From positions 37,269 to 101,268 of the forward strand of contig JAVYIG010007498.1 in assembly GCA_035222895.1 (NCBI GenBank): a DNA stretch of 64,000 nucleotides, in the 5' to 3' direction. Position numbers and translations under genes: made by a program. Shown here piece after piece: positions 1 through 13,300 of this stretch. The stretch's first letter is position 1, and each line of letters starts with the position of its first letter. The DNA is from Strongylocentrotus droebachiensis. Lineage: Eukaryota > Echinodermata > Echinoidea > Camarodonta > Strongylocentrotidae. Below the pieces are notes generated by a model that ran no database searches, was not told the DNA's origin, and saw nothing but the letters and a program-made list of their open reading frames with translations.

Positions 1-670
1 TTGAGCATATTCTGAATAAGAGTGGTGTAGCAGGACTCCCATGTTCCCTCACGTATATCGACAACCCACGACTGGTGTCATATTTAAACATTTGTCAGTT
101 TTAATGAGCTATGGTTGATATACAAAATAATAATAAGTTTAGGAAGGTAAGAGGGGTTCTATCATGGATTCATAGGTAATAAAGCATAATGGCACAGTTT
201 GAACTGAAAACATTGAGAACAAATAGCCAATTGACTTTTTTAATTAGAGGTGATCCAAGATTAATGAAATACTGCTCATAAATGATAAATCTTTAGAGGG
301 GGATTGGCCTTGACAGAGACGTGGTAGATCAGACAAACATACATTAAATAATGAAAATTTCAGATGTGGAGGAAGAGTATCAAAATTTTGGATTTTCGAA
401 AAAAATAATCTAATCTCTTTCTTTGTTAAAATGTCTTTTCCATTACTCCTAAAAACTCTTTGCATACATAGACATACGATACATAAATAGTGTTATTCAT
501 TATAGGAAATACAATTTTACCGCACAGGATTTTGCGAAACAGTCTACTGCGTAAGTAGGAAACAGGCTTTCATACTACATGAATTACATGAACAAAATGC
601 ATTGGCTATAAACTAATTAACCCAGGTTAATATAAAAAACACTGTTCTTTCTGAGGTCCCTTTGATCTTA

Positions 671-803
671 TCATTACCCCAGCTTTCGCCAAGCTACCAT
701 AGTTTGCTCAAGCATTCAAGGAATTTCTTCCTACCTGGTACCCTTTACTTCACCTGAGTGGAGAGTGGCAGATTTAGATTAATATCTTGCCAAAGGACAC
801 AAT
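671..803 (-). repeat. SINE body fragment (minus strand)
   Basis: Read on the reverse strand it carries TGTCCTTTGGCAAGA, CACTCTCCACTCAGGTGAA and GGTACC. These are shared with fragments near 29460, 36800, 40200, 51620, 52260 and 52460. The tRNA-like head is missing here. Confidence 0.75.
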
Positions 804-908
804 GACAAATATATAGACTGTTTTCTACCATCCCGGAAGTTTCCAAAATTTGTATCTCTCATATCAAGACTGAAAAGTTTACTGTGCTCACATAGGCCAA
901 ACATCAGG

Positions 909-1069
909 GCCCCATAACACAAAGGTTTGCAATCAATTGCAAATTTGAAAAACAATGATTCTGATTAGATAATTTGAACAATATTGAACAATATGTGCAT
1001 GCAACAATGATCTTGATTGGCCATTGCCATTTTGCAACCGATTGCAACTTTTAGGTTACAGGCCCAGGA
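909..1069. mobile_element. Small MITE with imperfect inverted ends
   Basis: The left end GGGCCCCATAACACAAAGG then TTGCAATCAATTGCAAA is mirrored by the right end, whose reverse complement reads GGGCCTGTAACC then GTTGCAATCGGTTGCAAAA. No clear target duplication was identified. Confidence 0.55.
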
Positions 1070-1170
1070 AAAGCACTTTTCATACTCGTGTTAAGGAATA
1101 AATCAAATCAATCAATCAATACTCGTGTTAGACTGTCTACCCTAGCTGGTAAAGCATTTAAAGTATTTAC

Positions 1171-1307
1171 CTTGTGCAGACTGTTATGCTCAGCCCCTTC
1201 ACATTCTGACCATTGAGTTGATTTGATTCGATTTCTACAGCACTGATGTTAAGATGGAAGGGACAGGTATCAATATCAGATTTTTCTGTGTTGTAACGCA
1301 GCTCCAC
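1171..1307 (-). CDS. C3: C3-like exon e28, receptor-binding domain (MG8) start
   Basis: A 137-nt exon (phase 0 in, 2 out) encoding [21 protein letters not shown] and LSITVCTR. The last motif equals 'LEICTRY' of C3 MG8. Because the exit phase is 2 and no further matching exon is visible below 1171, the gene continues outside the window. Confidence 0.94.
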
Positions 1308-4300
1308 CTTGGGGGAAAAAATAGATACAACTTGAGTAAAACACCTTAACACTTATCTTGCCACTATGAGGCGCGATGACTCAGTGGTAGTATTAAAACC
1401 AGTAGGTTGATGCGCTAGTGCCCTTTAGTATTAAAGACATTAATCCTCATTACCAAGTCCCTTTGAGAGAACTTACAGCTGTCGGTCCCCTGGTCGCTTC
1501 TTACAAACATATATGTACATATGTTTGCTTGGCAATCAGGTAAAACAAATCCCCCAAAAGCATTTACAAACAGTTATCCACACATACTTTCAGTTTTTTC
1601 AGTTTTAATCCAGTGTTTCATTGTCAAATTGAAATTTCTAGACACATTTTTTTTAATTGAAAGTTTTTTTAAAAAGAGCATGGGTGGAAAGGTCTGTACA
1701 GTGCGTATAAAAAATGAAGAAATACACAACTTCTGGAAATTCCCATTTGAATGTCATTATAACCTATGCGAACTTTAATTATATTTCATTTTGAAGAGTA
1801 ACTAATATTCTGCGTAATGAAACCTTATTCATAACTCGTCTGCCAAGGATAAATAAGAAGCAGCCTTTTTAAAAATCCTCTTGTATCAAGTTTGGGCTGA
1901 AGCAATGAATGTGGGTCAAAAGCACTAACACAATCCGAAAACAACTTCTGATATATTCGCATTAATTAATTATTAATTATTGTGCATGATAATAAGAAAA
2001 AGTATTATTGTCAACACTGATTTGAGAAAATGCTCATATTACAAGCAATATAATATCTATATTCTCTTTGTTATGATGACAGAATCGTGGCTTTTCTCAC
2101 ATCCCTTAAATACCTTATGCACCTTTAATACACACATGTGAGATGTTGCAATAAATAAGAAGTGAGATTTTAGATATCATGAGACAAGAAGTTAGAAGAA
2201 TATTTAGAATAATCTAGGGTTATCCTTTGGATTGGAACAGGGTCCTGTGAAAGCTTAGATACATTGGATCAATTTAAACAATGAAGCACTTGAGTATGAA
2301 GCAGAACTTAACTTTTGAAATGTAACGCATACATATGCCCCAACTCACATTCAGTACCTCAGCCCAAACGTGGTACTAGGGAATTTTGACGGCACTTTGT
2401 ACAAACCCTGTTGCTAGGTCATCCATGACAAAAAAATTATGAAAAGAGTATACGTATCATTCGACGTAGATGTCAAGGTCACATTAATTATAAGCTACTA
2501 AAGTTGGGTATACTTTTGTTTTATACGCACTGTATAGTATGATTAATGGATCTGCTATGATAAATGCATATGGGTGTTTAGGTTTTAATGCATATAACTT
2601 GTTTTATCTAGGTGAAATCGAATGTCATTAAAGGGATCCGGTAACTTTGTCTTAGATCCTTAAAAAAAAATCCTTGATTTAGCTCATGCTACAATGATTA
2701 TTATAAATCTTTAGATCAGTCAGGAACCCCATGACTTTTACAAGCCGATCGCCTGTCTGATTATCAAGATATTTATGATTGAAAATCGAAATCAAATTTT
2801 GCTTTTGCCAAACGGTTTTCATAACACTACAGGTCTATTGGGGGAAATAGGTGTGGTAAAACCGGTCACTCAAAGGTTTTTACTTTTTTGAGGCACTTCT
2901 TGATCATTTTGAAGCGCAATTTTTTTTTAGGGCTTCAATATAACACCATATCACAGACATTGATAACACGTAGGGCCATGCACTTATCTCAGATTTAACA
3001 TTGTTAAACAATCTCTTTAACTTTCCGCCAATCAAAAACCTTGTTTATATGTATGTATATTCATTTTATACATCAATGACTTCAAATATGAATCACTTGA
3101 AAACGTTTGGGGCATCGGCAAAGCTAATATATGACAGTAACTCAGACAAATTAGGAAGTTTATCTACATAAATGAGAGAGAAAAAAAAACCTAGGGGCCC
3201 GAGAATACAGCCTTGCAGAATTCCACATGACAGTTTTAACTCGCTTGAATGAATACCGATATAATTTACAAACTGTTTTTTATCCTTTAAATAATCTTTG
3301 ATTCAGTCAAAGACTCTAGGTCCCCTAATTCCCCCAAAAAAATCTGAGTTTGGCAAATTAAGTAACAATTGATGATTAATGCAACCAAAAGCTTTTGAAA
3401 AAAATCCAAGTAGAGACATGCAAGCATAGTTGAATGACCAATTCCAAATCCATATTGTAAACTAGAAAGAATGTTGTTTTTCATAGAAATAATATGAAAC
3501 ATACAAAATAGTACTCCAAAATTTGTGAAAATACTGATATAGGACAGTGATTTCTATTTGAATGAACTTTCACTATTATGTTCTCACTAAAAACAGTCTA
3601 TTATATCATCTTCAGGTGAGCATTTGAACAAGTTTGGTCATTTGCAATAGTATTTCCATTCTCAAATACTTATGTTTAACAAAGAACTCAAGATTAAACC
3701 TACATTTGCTTTGGCAACCCCAGTTCCTCTAGAATCAATTGTTAAGCTGCGTCCAATTGACCGTGACACCTGTAAAAGAATACAAAAAAAAGTAAAAATG
3801 CAGTTAACAAGAAAAGCAAAAAAAATAAATATATGGGCCAGTATACTGTTTTGCTTTACCATATACATGTAGGTCAGAAATATGCATATTTTACTCAGTT
3901 ATCAGTTTACATGTAAGTATTAATTAGCAAACTTTGGAATTCAGGTAGCTTTTAGCCAAGAATTTCACCTTTTAAATTTAAGACAACTTCCTACCTGACT
4001 TAAGACAATTATTTGATTGGCAGTATGTGGTTTTCATATGCAGTCATAAGCTGTGCACAAATCTATCAGAGTACTAATGCAACACGTTTATCGCACATCA
4101 TCTTGGATTGAGTAAGTGACGTCTCTATGGGCATCAGTAACATGAACATTCATTTTGCTTTAAAGTTGGCTGGCTTAATTACCGGTATCATTAAAAATAT
4201 CTTGAGTCTTGAGCAATTTCACTTTAATAGCTAAGATAAATGCTTGATGGAAACTGACAACGTTCAATTATAAAATTGAATACAGGCCCACATCTCTATT

Positions 4301-7300
4301 TGAGTTTACGACAAAAGCGATTAGTATCATAGTATTCGCAGGCGAATGCATGGAGTTTGCTAAATTTAGCAACTCCCTGCGCATGGGCCCTTTTACACTA
4401 ATCGCTATTATTGTAAAGTAAGTATCAAATTGGCAACACAAAAACTGTTTTTTACATATATACCCTGTGTATTTGCATTTCAGCCAGAACTATACCGTAT
4501 TTGCCGGCGTAAAGGCCGCAGTATTTTTGGAAGAAAAAATATCAAAAAGTCGGGGTGCGGCCTTTGCGGCGAAAGAGTAATTTTTTTTTTTTAAATCTCA
4601 AGTCAAAACCATGAAAGACAGCACGAATTTGTACATATGGGACATTTCTAGAATAACTGTCTAGAATAACACATTTCTTACCGACAATTAGGTGTTATAT
4701 TTTTTAAATGAAGGGCAAAAATTGTCAATCTCATAAATAAAATTCATAACTTACCAACCAAACTCTACTGGTAGATCTAGAATTAAGTTTTTGCCATAGC
4801 TATTTCTCTCAGCTCGCGCGAGCACAAAGCCATGGCGCAATACACAAGAGAAAGGGGCAATGTATAAACAATTAGAGAAAGCTGCAAGTGAAAGCATCAA
4901 AATCGAGATGGCCGAGCGGTCTAAGGCGGTGGTTCAGGTCGCTATCTACATTTGTACGCATGGGTTAATATTCCGCCTCCGACAATTTTTTTTTTTAATG
5001 TCAAAATCGGGGGTGCGGCCTATGCGGCGCTGCGGCCTTATCGCCGGCAAATACGGTAACATCGCGAACTCTTAATTGTAAAAGGTCAGCGTTTTGTAAT
5101 GTAAATTGCACGTTTACTAATTATGATCAGGCCGGAACATGTGGAAGATATTAAGCAAATTGCTGACAATAACTTCAGAACCTTACCTGTCATAAGTTGT
5201 CTTAAAAGCAATACTGAACGTTCTGCCCTAGCGTACTGTTTATTGCACAGCACCATCTCATGGTCAACTTGGCAACAGTGCGTAACCCAATACCCAATAC
5301 CTAATTCCACTTTGCAGAAAGAGGACTTGATGCAAGAACAACTGCGCAGCTCGGGAAGCAGCAAGTTAGGGGACCATACTGCTACAGCTGACCTGAGATA
5401 TAGAGGGGATTTTGCAGTATAGTGCTTCTAGTACTTTATGGCTTTATAAGTAACTGTGAATCTGTTGGAGCTGTCATCAATGATTAAAAAACTTGAGTGA
5501 AGATAACCCACCCTTTGAAAGCACAAACCTTGTTATTATATGTAAAATATAATTACCGGTATATTAATCATTTAAAGATTGCTTTCTGTCATTATTGCTG
5601 ACAAATAAATCCCAAGTTCAAATAGGCTTACATGTACTTTTATTTTATTTAGCCCGCACAGAATAAGCGCACTTACCTCTACAGGCATCAATGCACAGTG
5701 CTATGCTTGTATTCATCTATTAGGTACAACAAATCGTGTGGATATATAGTACTGCAAATACTGCATGCATTCTTATGAAAATACGTATGAAAGTCTCAGT
5801 ATAAAATGATCACATTTGACTACGTTTGACAAATAATTTGGTTAGTACATGTATCTAGGAGTAAGTTGTATCAGAATAAGATATATGTGTAATGCTACGT
5901 TTACACTATGTTCACGGCGGCCACGGCAACCCCATTTCGGGCCACCGTGGATGAAACGGGATTGACGTGACACAACGCGGGGGACCATATGGGCGAACGT
6001 GACAGGCCGTGATTGCCATGGATACCGTGTCAGATTTTTAAACTGTCAAAAAATTTGCCACGGCAGTCACGGTGTGCATGAGAAACCTAGAAGCCGTAGT
6101 AAAACGGGGGTTAACGTAACACAACGTGACAGTCCTTAATACGCTGTAACAAAACTTGAAGGTATTCCGTAGTGGGACTGGAAGCCCACTCCCTGGCATC
6201 TTACGGTCTTTTCAAGTTTTGTTACGTTCTGCCACGTTTAGTGCACGTTTTGTCACGGTTGCTGCACGTTTGCTGCACATTTTCTCCCGTTTTGCCAAGG
6301 TTTGCCCCGGTTCTCACAGCAGGCCAGGGTGTATGGTAGCCGTTTTGTCACGTTTAATCACGGCGCATCCCGGCGTCGGACAGTTTACTGGCGCGGCGTG
6401 TTGCGTTCTGACACGGTGTACACGGTCGGGAGGTAGTATATAAAAGACGGGCACGGCAGGAGCTTCATTCGAGTCTGAGCAATCGATGACACATTACTGC
6501 ATCTACTATACGAAAAAAGAAGGCCAAGCTATGGCACCGAAGAAGCCAATACGTTCGAAGGCCCTTCGTCCTGCACCACCACCACCCCCACCAGTAGTAG
6601 AGGAGCAGGAACAGCCTGAAGATCCTCGCCGTTCGACCCTGCCAAATGAAGAGGAGCATGCTGCTGCTGCTGATCCGGTCCCTGAACTGGAACCTGAACC
6701 TGAGGCTGGGGAGGCTGGAGAGGCTGAGGAAGACGCACCAGCTACGAGGAGGGCAGCCCCCAGGGTCGTCACCACCTTAATTTACGGAGGATTAGAAGGA
6801 GCTCATCATTGATTTCCTCCAGCAGCATCCTACGCTGTACTTTATTGCTTGGGAGGCCTTCTTTTTATACCGTGGGCACAAACCGTGCTCCAAAGCTGCC
6901 CGGCGTCCACATTTCATCCGTAGAAAGCCTTGACAGAACGTGAAAAAGTTGTCAGACCTTGATCAGAACGTGAGAGACGTGAGGGACCCCATCAGAACGT
7001 GAGGGGCCGGGAGAGAATGTACTGGCATCCGTGGTAGACCGGGGCCAAACCGTAGTGCGCCTTGGAGCCTCCGGGACTCAGCAGCCCCTTTCCCTGCACG
7101 GCCTGTCACGGATACCGTGAAAGGCCGTGAGAAAACTTGACAAGACCTCACAAAACTTGAACACAGAGAAAAGTATTGCCAAAATCCCACGGCGCACTAC
7201 GTTTCGGGCAACAGGGGCTGCCGTGGCCGCCGGAACATAGTGTAAACGTAGCATAAGTTACATAGGGATGCCAGTCAGTTTTGCTCACTTATGGGTCTAA

Positions 7301-10300
7301 AAAGAAGCCTGAACATGTTAAAGCCCCACATATGAGCTGTACAATATAAAGCCTGAAATGGGAAGTTGTCAGGGCCTGAAATCAGGCAAAAGCCTGAAGA
7401 CTGGCATCTCTGGTTACAATGGAACATCGTATATGTACAAGTCCAAGTCCAGAACATTACCAAGTATGTGCATAAATTGGGGAGTCATTTCCCTTCATAT
7501 TTGTTATGATCTGAGCTCTAGTAGGGCTATTACATGGACAGGTATACCAGTAATGCATCAGATGTCCTAAAATCTTAGATGTTGTTTACACTATATAAAA
7601 AGACTAGATGGATCTTCGACTGCGCGCAGTAGAAGATGATGCCTCCACCATAGAGCCATTTTGCAAACCAAAACAGAAACACTTTTTAGAATTCAAGTTT
7701 GATTGTAATCCATTAACAGGTTCTCAGAATATCATGGTTACAAGCTTTTTTTATATAAATGAATGGCACTTTGAACTTTGACCTCATGACCCTAAAATCT
7801 AATCAGTTCATTGGCTCTGTCAGATACATACATGTCCTGAGTTTGATAGTAATCCATCCATCGGTGCTAACGATAATGTGATCACAAGCTTTTTTTGCAT
7901 ACATAATGAGCCGTGACCTTTGAACTTGTGGCCCCCAAATCTAATCAGTTCATTGGCTTTGCAAGATATAACATGACCCAAGTTTAGCGGGAATCCATCA
8001 ATCAGTTCTTGAGAAAAAGCGATAACGAGAACAGGGCGTACGTACGGACAACCCTAAAACATAATGACTCTGAGTACTTTGTAGCGGAGGCATAAAAAGC
8101 TTTGACTTGCAAATATTGTGTTCATCTGGATATTATGAATATCATAACCAAAAATTTGATTGAAAGGAAACAAGTTTGGTACAGTAAACCTTGTTCAGAT
8201 ATACTGCGGTAAACCGGGTAGGACCGGCGGTTTACAGCATCATAAATGGATGAGGTTTTAAAGTTACATGAAATACAAACATACTTACATCCACTTCTTC
8301 TTGTACTTTAGCATTGTCATTCCCAATGTGATACCTATGAAGAGCGATTTGCTCAGTTGCCAAATCACAGTTCATATCGATGGTATTGAACTCCGGACGC
8401 TCAGTATACTTGGCAAGTGCCTGTAGTGCTACTACGGTATCCTTCATACCGTCAAGGAGTACATGGATAATAATAAGAGGATAAATAAAACATGTTACAC
8501 AAATACAGGGTTCATTCACATTCTGACTATTGAAATACGATTATTTGTAACATGTGAATGAAATAATTTGTAACATGGTATTTAGTAGAGATTTGTGCAT
8601 AAACTATTGAGAGCATAGCTAATCTTGCAGTATCTCTTTCCAGAAGTAATATCTGAAGCTAATGTTTTGAATATAGAATTAAAACCAATATGGATATCTA
8701 AGTACACAGAGCAAAATATAATTAGTGATTGGTACTCTTTTAGTGTACTAAAAAAAAATATGCTGACAAGGGTCTCAAAATGCTTAATCTCAGGACCTGA
8801 ATATGGGAAAAAATTTGTTCAAGATAATCTGTAGCCAAATTGGTAAAGCAAATCATTAACATACACATATACAAAGTACTGATCCACATCTACAATACAT
8901 TTTTCTAAATATAATTTTTATAATATTGCTGTATGATGTTACCATTGTTATTTTGATATATTGCTTTCATATTTTGACACTATTTTATTATATCGTAAAT
9001 ATCTTCTTGCTTTGTAAGACATACAATATCAGCCTTGAGCTGCATGTCATGTTGATGTTTTTTAATAGATTTTTTTAATAAATCAATTCAAGCCTACATG
9101 TAATTCTGTTAAGAAAAACTTTTTTCTTTTTTGAACTTGAACTTTAGTTTCTACTTTCAAATGAAAGTACATGTAAATAGCATAGTTCAAAAGTAATTCA
9201 TTATACACAATAAAAGAATACATTAATTCACATAAATACATTTTGAAAGTGGATTGACACTCCAAATAGTGTTAATATTAATACATTTAAATGCAGATTC
9301 AATATGGAGTCTATTATAAAAAATTCAAATAAAAAAGCAACAACAATGCAAAAAATGTAACACCATGAGCACACCAATGAATTAAATTGTCAAAAATATG
9401 AACCAGCTATCGTGACTATATAAAGTAGATTTTCCTCTTTAGCTTAGTCAGTTCTAACTAGTAAATAATCACCTGGGTTGATACAAATCCTCCACCATAG
9501 TTCTGTTGCTTGCTAAGCCAGAGAGCAATTTTGCCTGCCTTTTGATAATCATGTAAGGCAAGTTGTGCCAGGAGAGCGTAGGCGGAGGTTTCTATCTCAA
9601 TAGCAGAAGGCTTCTTCTGTAGCCAAAATGGCTTACTGCCATCTTCATAGTTGGCATCATCTGGTGTAAAACTAACAGCCCCAGTATCTAAAAGTCCAAA
9701 AACAAAGATAAAATGATAATAAAAGTAATGGTAATAATAATAATCATAATAATAAAAATCTTACTAAAAAATGATAATAAAAATAGTAATTAAACAACAA
9801 ATTCAAGTTCGTTCAACAAACATATAATTTGTCACTAATTTTGATCATAACAATGTTCAGAAAATGGATTTAAAATGACCATGTTTGCCACATAATTGAT
9901 TTCTAAGATTATGGCTTCCTTTTGGTTGTTGTAGTACTTATTTCTCATATTTTTCAGGTACTCTCATAAACTTACTGGTATTTTGATTGACCATTGTTCA
10001 CTCTATGAATTGTTTATTTGGTGTTGCAAGTCTTATTGACTAATTTTCAAACTATATACCCTTAACCCTTACTGTACTGGGGGGGGGGGGGGCCTGGGAG
10101 GCCCCCCCCCCCTCGACATTTTCGGAGATTGCGCCGTAACCGCTTGGAATTTTGAATTGTCGTTTCATGACTTTTTCCCCTCAAGTCTTACGTATATTTT
10201 AATACCATTTTCGTCAAAATCGGATATACCTGTAAGGCGTTACATAACAATTAGTATGCGCATGTCATAAAAAAAACCACACAAAAAAAAAAAATCCATC

Positions 10301-13300
10301 AAAATTTGCATAAATTATCATTATTAATTACATTAAAATAACTTTTTTGTGTTAGAAAAGAAGTTTCATATGAATAATGAGTTTCAACATTCAAAAAGTG
10401 GAGTTTGACACGTTTTCTGTAAAATGCATAAAATTAGCGCATTTTGCATAATTAATTAGGCTAACGACAAAAATTTGCATATTCGGAAAAAACTAATTAT
10501 ACCATCATGTTCCTTACGTAAATATCTACAAACATGCACATTTTTGTGTTCATCGGACAATCGACGGCCGAGATCATAGGGGGGGGGGGGCCTCCCAGGC
10601 CCCCCCCCCCCCAGTCAGTGGGTGCTCAAAATAGCCCAGTACAGTAAGGGTTAAAGTCGGGGTACTTTCACCAAATCCCTCTCTATTTTTTACCTATATC
10701 CGTAAATGTGTAGATATATAATTTTGAAATACCTAACACTTAATTCATTAATCTAATATCACTTTTCTGCCTATTAGACAGTTTGCACAATAACCCATTT
10801 CAGGTCTTAACTCAAACATGAGGCTGTGTCACACAGAAAAATCCAGACCCATTGAATAAACCAGATTTTAGAAATCTAGTTTTTTCATTTACGTCGGTGA
10901 CAGACTGGTGACAGACAGGCTACGAATAATCCGGATAACTAAAATCCAGATTTTTGATGGGCCATTGCGCATGTGCCGTTTAGGTAGATAAGCATTGTGA
11001 CATCACACGTTCAATCATTAAATGCACGCTAATATAATTGTGCGCAGGTTATGATAGCGCGTTAAAAACCCTATGCCAGCCAATCACGTTAAACTTTAAT
11101 ACACTGACCTTTAAAGGGATTAGTTCAACATCGGTGTCAGACAGAAAAATCCCTTAAAAAATCCTTTCAAGGGAGAATTATCTTGCTTCGTTAGAGGATT
11201 TTTGAAGGGATAATTGATGACAGACAGCCAATTAAGAGGATAACTAAAATCCGGATTTTTGCCCTTTGTGTGACACTGCCTATGATAAGCCCTTTATCTG
11301 TACTACCTGAATGCATAGTAGCTTTATACAGGTTTACTGACATATAAAGATGAACATTGTAAATCTCTTGTGAAATACAATGTGGCACACAGATACTTAA
11401 TACCTACATGTACAAGAAAGTAAAGACAGTTTTAAAAATCAGGGCTCTTTAAATCAATCTACATCACTCAAGAGGCTACTATTCTACGCACCATCTTCAT
11501 TTCGATCACTCCACAGATTGTCATTTGCAACCCCCACACTTGCGCTTTCAGCCAGCGCCAAGGCATAAGTGACGAGAGCCTTGTCATAGACTCTGTCTAT
11601 CTCTTCAACTTGGGTAACCAGGAACTCGACCGCCTTCCCAATTGCCTCATCAATTTTCTGTAAGAAAGGTAGAAACCTAAAATTAGCCATACATACCGGT
11701 AACTTAAACTGGTAGAGAGCGAGCCCTGGTACTGCAGTGCCCAAATGGATAAACAGCATAGTATATACCCATCATATGAAGAAGAAAAAAAAAATTGTTG
11801 AAATGTAGAAAGTGTTTTTGTGTGTTTCACTGACAACTCAAAGATTGTTTGTGATAAAGTATGACACAAAAAGCTATTTAAAGATGAGAGGAGTGCTATG
11901 ACTGGATAGTCTGCAGAGATAGCTTGAGGAGAGAGGAGTGTTATGATTGGATAGTCTGCAGAGATGGCTTGAGGAGAGAGAGGTGTTATGATTGGATAGT
12001 CTGCAGAGATGTCTTGAGGAGAGAGGCGTGTTGTGATTGGATAGGCTGCAGAGATGGCTTGAGGAGAGAGGAGTGTTATGATTGGATAGTCTGCAGAGAT
12101 GGCTTGAGGAGAGAGGGGTGTTATGATTGGATAGTCTGCAGAGATGGCTTGAGGAGAGAGGGGTGTTATGATTGGATAGTCTGCAGAGATGGCTTGAGGA
12201 GAGAGGAGTGTTATGATTGGATAGTCTGCAGAGATGGCTTGAGGAGAGAGGAGTGTTATGATTGGATAGTCTGCAGAGATGGCTTGAGGAGAGAGGCGTG
12301 TTGTGATTGGATAGGCTGCAGAGATGGCTTGAGGAGAGAGGAGTGTTATGATTGGATAGTCTGCAGAGATGGCTTGAGGAGAGAGGGGTGTTATGATTGG
12401 ATAGTCTGCAGAGATGGCTTGAGGAGAGAGGGGTGTTATGATTGGATAGTCTGCAGAGATGGCTTGAGGAGAGAGGAGTGTTATGATTGGATAGTCTGCA
12501 GAGATGGCTTGAGGAGAGAGGAGTGTTATGATTGGATAGTCTGCAGAGATGGCTTGAGGAGAGAGGGGTGTTATGATTGGATAGTCTGCAGAGATGGCTT
12601 GAGAAGAGAGGGGTGTCATGATTGGATAGTCTGCAGAGATGGCTTGAGGAGAGAGGGGCGTTATGATTGGATAGGCTGCAGAGATGGCTTGAGGAGAGAG
12701 GAGTGTTATGATTGGATAGTCTGCAGAGATGGGTTGAGGAGAGAGGGGTGTTAATATGATTGGATAGTCTGCAGAGATGGATTGAGGAGAGAGGGGCGTT
12801 ATGATTGGATAGTCTGCAGAGAGGGGTTGAGGAGAGAGGGGTGTTAATATGATTGGATAGTCTGCAGAGATGGGTTGAGGAGAGAGGGGTGTTAATATGA
12901 TTGGATAGTCTGCAGAGATGGGTTGAGGAGAGAGGGGTGTTAATATGATTGGATAGTCTGCAGAGATGGCTTGAGGAGAGAGAGGTGTTAATATGATTGG
13001 ATAGTATGCAGAGATGGCTTGAGGAGAGAGAGGTTTTAATATGATTGGATAGTCTGCAAAGATGGGTTGAGGAGAGAGAGGTGTTAATATGATTGGATAG
13101 TCTGCAGAGATGGCTTGAGGAGAGAGGGGTGAGAGACTGGGGAATGGAGTTAATGTTGAAGGAGTCAATTGATATGGCTCCTAGAGAGAGAGACAGGTGA
13201 GGTGGGGGGGGGGGGGGAGAAGGATTGGTCATGTTACATTACAGTTCTATACAAATGTGTGAAATTGCATTACCTGGTTTGCGGGGACAAGTAAATTCCG

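Larger units (their letters stand above)
5893..7253. mobile_element. PIF/Harbinger-like GC-rich element with TAA target duplication
   Basis: The inverted termini TGCTACGTTTACACTATGTT (left) and AACATAGTGTAAACGTAGCA (right) are flanked by TAA on both sides. The 1.36-kb interior is GC-rich against an AT-rich background and full of short CACGTT/AACGTG words. TAA duplication fits PIF/Harbinger. No transposase was seen. A TATA-like promoter and a short acidic/proline-rich frame lie inside. Confidence 0.8.

Noticed and set aside
5123-5422. Host gene candidate (99-codon plus and 92-codon minus frames)
   Set aside because: The two frames overlap antisense, resemble no family and lack splice or promoter context.
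11924-12754. Plus-strand 276-codon frame with [15 protein letters not shown] repeats, looking like a Cys-rich repeat protein
   Set aside because: The same minisatellite read on the other strand; no start context, splice sites or flanking domain.
11597-13168. Open frame of 523 codons with [12 protein letters not shown] repeats
   Set aside because: It is produced by the 45/48-bp minisatellite, whose unit length is a multiple of 3. Overlapping long frames on other frames and strand show the same effect.
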